Positions 61,633-64,000 of a stretch of 64,000 bases of DNA are shown piece by piece; position 1 is the first letter of the stretch, and the number at the start of each line of letters is the position of its first letter. The translations under genes and the position numbers were made by a program. The stretch lies in the NCBI RefSeq assembly GCF_031010175.1, contig NZ_JAUAMB010000003.1, positions 1 to 64,000 of the forward strand, read 5' to 3'. This DNA comes from Halomonas sp. SpR1. Lineage in GTDB: Bacteria; Pseudomonadota; Gammaproteobacteria; Pseudomonadales; Halomonadaceae. The notes beneath the pieces were generated by a model. That model was not told where the DNA came from. It ran no database searches and saw nothing but the letters and a program-made list of their open reading frames with translations.

Positions 61633-63185
61633 GCATTCGCGTTTTTGTCCCCCGCGATACCACCGCGCTTTCACTGGGTGCCGATGTGATCGCCAGCCGC
61701 CTGATGAGAGAGGCCGCCGCACGCGGCCAGTCAATCGCGCTGGTACGCAACGGCTCCCGCGGCCTTGCCTGGCTCGAGCCGCTGGTGGAAGTTGAAACCC
61801 CCATTGGGCGGTTCGCCTACGGGCCGGTCACACCTGCTGATGTGCCCTCGCTGCTCGACAACGGCCTGCTCGAGGGTAGCGTCAGCCACCCCCTGGCGCT
61901 GGGCCCCACCGAGGAGATTGACTACCTTGCCAAGCAGCAGCGCCTGACCTTCGCGCGTATCGGCATCACCGACCCGTTGTCGATTGACGACTATCGCGCC
62001 CACAGCGGTTTTTGCGGCCTGGCGTCAGCGCTGCAGCGCGAGCCACAGGACATTGTCGAGGAAGTCAAAGCCTCGGGCCTGCGCGGGCGCGGCGGGGCCG
62101 CCTTCCCGACCGGCATCAAGTGGCAGACGGTGCTCGATACGCCCGCCGACCAGAAATATATCGTCTGCAATGCCGACGAGGGCGATTCCGGCACTTTCGC
62201 CGATCGCCTGGCGATGGAGTGCGACCCTTACATGCTGATCGAAGGCATGACCATCGCCGGGCTTGCCGTTGAGGCAACCCAGGGCTATATCTACCTGCGC
62301 TCCGAATACCCACTGGCCAAGCAGGTGCTCGACGAGGCCATTGCCCGCGCCGAGCAGGCCGGTTACCTGGGCGACAACCTTTGCGGCAGTGGCCGTACCT
62401 TCCACCTGGAAGTCCGCCTCGGCGCCGGGGCCTATATCTGCGGTGAGGAAACCTCGCTACTCGAAAGCCTGGAAGGCAAGCGCGGCATGGTGCGCTTCAA
62501 GCCACCGCTGCCCGCCATCGAAGGGTTGTTTGGCCGCCCGACGGTGGTCAATAACGTGCTCTCGCTGGCCGCCGTACCGTTTATTCTGGCCGAAGGTGCC
62601 GAGGCCTACGCCACTCACGGCATGGGCCGCTCGCGGGGCACCCTGGCCCTGCAACTGGCAGGCAACGTCAAGCGTGGTGGTCTGGTGGAACTCGCCTTTG
62701 GCACCACCCTGCGCACGCTGATGGAGGAGTTCGGCGGCGGCACGCTCACCGACAGGCCCTTGCGCGCCGTCCAGGTGGGCGGGCCGCTGTGCGCCTACCT
62801 GCCCGAGAGCCAGTGGGACATGCCGCTGGATTACGAAACCTTCGCCGAGGTCGGCGCAGGCGTCGGCCACGGCGGCGTGGTGATGTTCGATGACAGCGTC
62901 GACATGGCCGAGCAGGCGCGCTTTTCGATGGAGTTCTGCAAGGTGGAGTCCTGCGGCAAGTGCACGCCCTGCCGGATCGGCTCAACCCGGGGCGTGGAGG
63001 TGATTGACCGCATTCGCGCCAACGACAATCGCGAGGCCAACCTCGCCCTGCTGAGCGATCTTTGCGAAACGATGGTGGATGGCTCGCTCTGCGCCATGGG
63101 CGGCATGGCCCCCTTCCCGGTGCAAAGCGCGCTCACACACTTCCCCGACGACTTCCAGCGGACGGCGAACGGAGACAGATCATGA
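61629..63185 (+). CDS. fdsB: NAD-dependent formate dehydrogenase beta subunit
   Basis: A 518-residue NuoF-like flavoprotein. An N-terminal thioredoxin-like part precedes the FMN/NADH domain (GLRGRGGAAFPTGIKWQ, NADEGDSGTFADR, GAGAYICGEETSLLESLEG) and the [4Fe-4S] site SCGKCTPCRIGSTRG near the C-terminus. It binds FMN and reduces NAD+ with electrons from the alpha subunit. Start and stop both overlap neighbouring genes by four bases (ATGA), indicating tight coupling. Confidence 0.94.
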   Translation: MSIRVFVPRDTTALSLGADVIASRLMREAAARGQSIALVRNGSRGLAWLEPLVEVETPIGRFAYGPVTPADVPSLLDNGLLEGSVSHPLALGPTEEIDYLAKQQRLTFARIGITDPLSIDDYRAHSGFCGLASALQREPQDIVEEVKASGLRGRGGAAFPTGIKWQTVLDTPADQKYIVCNADEGDSGTFADRLAMECDPYMLIEGMTIAGLAVEATQGYIYLRSEYPLAKQVLDEAIARAEQAGYLGDNLCGSGRTFHLEVRLGAGAYICGEETSLLESLEGKRGMVRFKPPLPAIEGLFGRPTVVNNVLSLAAVPFILAEGAEAYATHGMGRSRGTLALQLAGNVKRGGLVELAFGTTLRTLMEEFGGGTLTDRPLRAVQVGGPLCAYLPESQWDMPLDYETFAEVGAGVGHGGVVMFDDSVDMAEQARFSMEFCKVESCGKCTPCRIGSTRGVEVIDRIRANDNREANLALLSDLCETMVDGSLCAMGGMAPFPVQSALTHFPDDFQRTANGDRS

Positions 63186-64000
63186 TCCAGCACTTCGACC
63201 CCAAGCAGCATGCCAAACAGGCCGAGCACAGCAAAGACCTCGGTACGCCCTTCCCTTCCCAAACCGTCGGCACTGCCTCGGTGAGCCTTGCTATCGACGG
63301 CGTGACGATCAGCGTGCCGGAGGGCACCTCGGTACTGCGCGCGGCGGCGCTGGCGGATATCAACATTCCCAAGCTGTGCGCCACCGACAGCCTTGAGCCT
63401 TTTGGCTCCTGCCGGCTCTGCGCCGTGCAGGTGGAGGGGCGCCGCGGCCTGCCCGCGGCCTGCACCACGCCGGTCGCAGAGGGCATGAAGGTGACCACCC
63501 AGAACGAGCGGCTGGCCAAGCTGCGCCGCAACGTAATGGAGCTGTACATCTCCGACCACCCGCTGGACTGCCTGACCTGCCCCGCCAACGGCGACTGCGA
63601 ACTGCAGGACATGGCCGGCAGCGTCGGGCTGCGCGAGGTGCGCTACGGCTTTACGGGCGAGAACCATCTGGACGCTGTCAAGGACGAGTCCAACCCCTAC
63701 TTCAGCTTCGATTCCAGCAAGTGCATCCTATGTTCACGCTGCGTGCGCGCCTGCGACGAAGTGCAGGGCACCTTCGCCCTGACCATTGACGGCCGCGGGT
63801 TCGACTCCAAAGTGTCGGCGGGCCAGAACAATGCCTTCATGGACTCGGACTGCGTTTCGTGTGGCGCCTGCGTGCAGGCCTGCCCCACGGCTACACTGAT
63901 GGAAAAAAGCGTGATCGACCACGGCGTGCCGGATCGCAGCGTGGTCACCACCTGCGCCTACTGCGGCGTAGGCTGCTCGTTCGAGGCCCAGATGAAGGGC
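63182..64000 (+). CDS. fdsA: NAD-dependent formate dehydrogenase alpha subunit, N-terminal part (cut by window end)
   Basis: The frame is open from the ATG at 63182 to the last base (273 codons) and continues outside the window. It shows a [2Fe-2S] domain (FGSCRLCAVQVEG), a NuoG-type His/Cys3 cluster (HPLDCLTCPANGDCELQ), two [4Fe-4S] motifs (CILCSRCVRAC; CVSCGACVQACP) and the first cluster of the molybdopterin domain (CAYCGVGC). The catalytic molybdenum part would follow. It oxidises formate to CO2. Confidence 0.94.
   Translation, partial: MIQHFDPKQHAKQAEHSKDLGTPFPSQTVGTASVSLAIDGVTISVPEGTSVLRAAALADINIPKLCATDSLEPFGSCRLCAVQVEGRRGLPAACTTPVAEGMKVTTQNERLAKLRRNVMELYISDHPLDCLTCPANGDCELQDMAGSVGLREVRYGFTGENHLDAVKDESNPYFSFDSSKCILCSRCVRACDEVQGTFALTIDGRGFDSKVSAGQNNAFMDSDCVSCGACVQACPTATLMEKSVIDHGVPDRSVVTTCAYCGVGCSFEAQMKG

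Noticed and set aside
62831..63667. Long minus-strand ORF of 278 codons
   Set aside because: Antisense shadow of fdsB/fdsA, which show clear iron-sulfur and flavin motifs.

Overview
The window looks like chromosomal DNA of a halophilic gammaproteobacterium of the Halomonas/Vreelandella type. This is inferred from the moderately GC-rich coding style, three TRAP-transporter loci, many small catabolic operons with dedicated regulators, and an NAD-linked formate dehydrogenase operon. No rRNA operon or phylogenetic marker gene is present, so the genus is an inference.

Layout. Positions 1-820 hold two transposase remnants (IS30 and IS1182). An imperfect copy of the 3' half of a tRNA-Arg gene lies at about 827-935. 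The intact tRNA-Arg(CCG) lies at 36891-36967 on the minus strand with its 3' end facing the copy, so 0.9-36.9 kb has the geometry of a tRNA-integrated genomic island, although no integrase is visible. Inside it, in order: (a) 1.8-12.1 kb, a sugar or polyol operon (two SDR dehydrogenases, ribose-type ABC importer, two FGGY kinases, transaldolase) with a convergent LacI regulator and two copies of an 18-bp LacI-type operator; (b) 12.9-18.8 kb, a GntR regulator followed by CoA-transferase, TRAP importer and HMG-CoA-lyase-like genes; (c) 18.9-25.0 kb, a minus-strand operon (polysaccharide-deacetylase/cyclic-imidase-like enzyme, MFS transporter, two SDRs, membrane protein) and a GntR regulator with two DNA-binding domains; (d) 25.4-31.0 kb, an NCS1 permease, amidase, 100-aa MCGLCG protein, CobW GTPase and a solute-binding protein without signal peptide; (e) 31.0-33.3 kb, a decayed zone with an IS1380 remnant, a higBA toxin-antitoxin pair and a broken second copy of the solute-binding gene; (f) 33.5-36.8 kb, AT-rich, same-strand small genes separated by attC-like motifs, resembling integron cassettes without an integrase.

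To the right of the tRNA, 37-43.6 kb holds two closely related TRAP binding proteins, a LysR regulator, a GlcD-type FAD dehydrogenase and the TRAP membrane subunits, suggesting hydroxy-acid uptake and oxidation. At 43.9-49.6 kb a cupin dioxygenase/SDR/zinc-dehydrogenase/MFS operon runs away from a XylR/DmpR-type activator, with a consensus-perfect sigma-54 promoter between them. At 49.6-55.5 kb lies the kynurenine route from tryptophan to anthranilate (Lrp-type regulator, kynureninase, AFMID-like formamidase, tryptophan dioxygenase, aromatic amino-acid transporter) and a truncated chemoreceptor. At 55.6-59.9 kb a GlxA-type AraC regulator is divergent from a third TRAP system. The window ends in an fds-type formate dehydrogenase operon (fdsG, fdsB, start of fdsA) divergent from its likely LysR/ModE-like regulator.

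The most unusual material is the cassette-like block next to the tRNA, the trio of MCGLCG protein, CobW and signal-less binding protein with its decayed duplicate flanking higBA, and the clear but unassigned regulatory palindromes and repeats.
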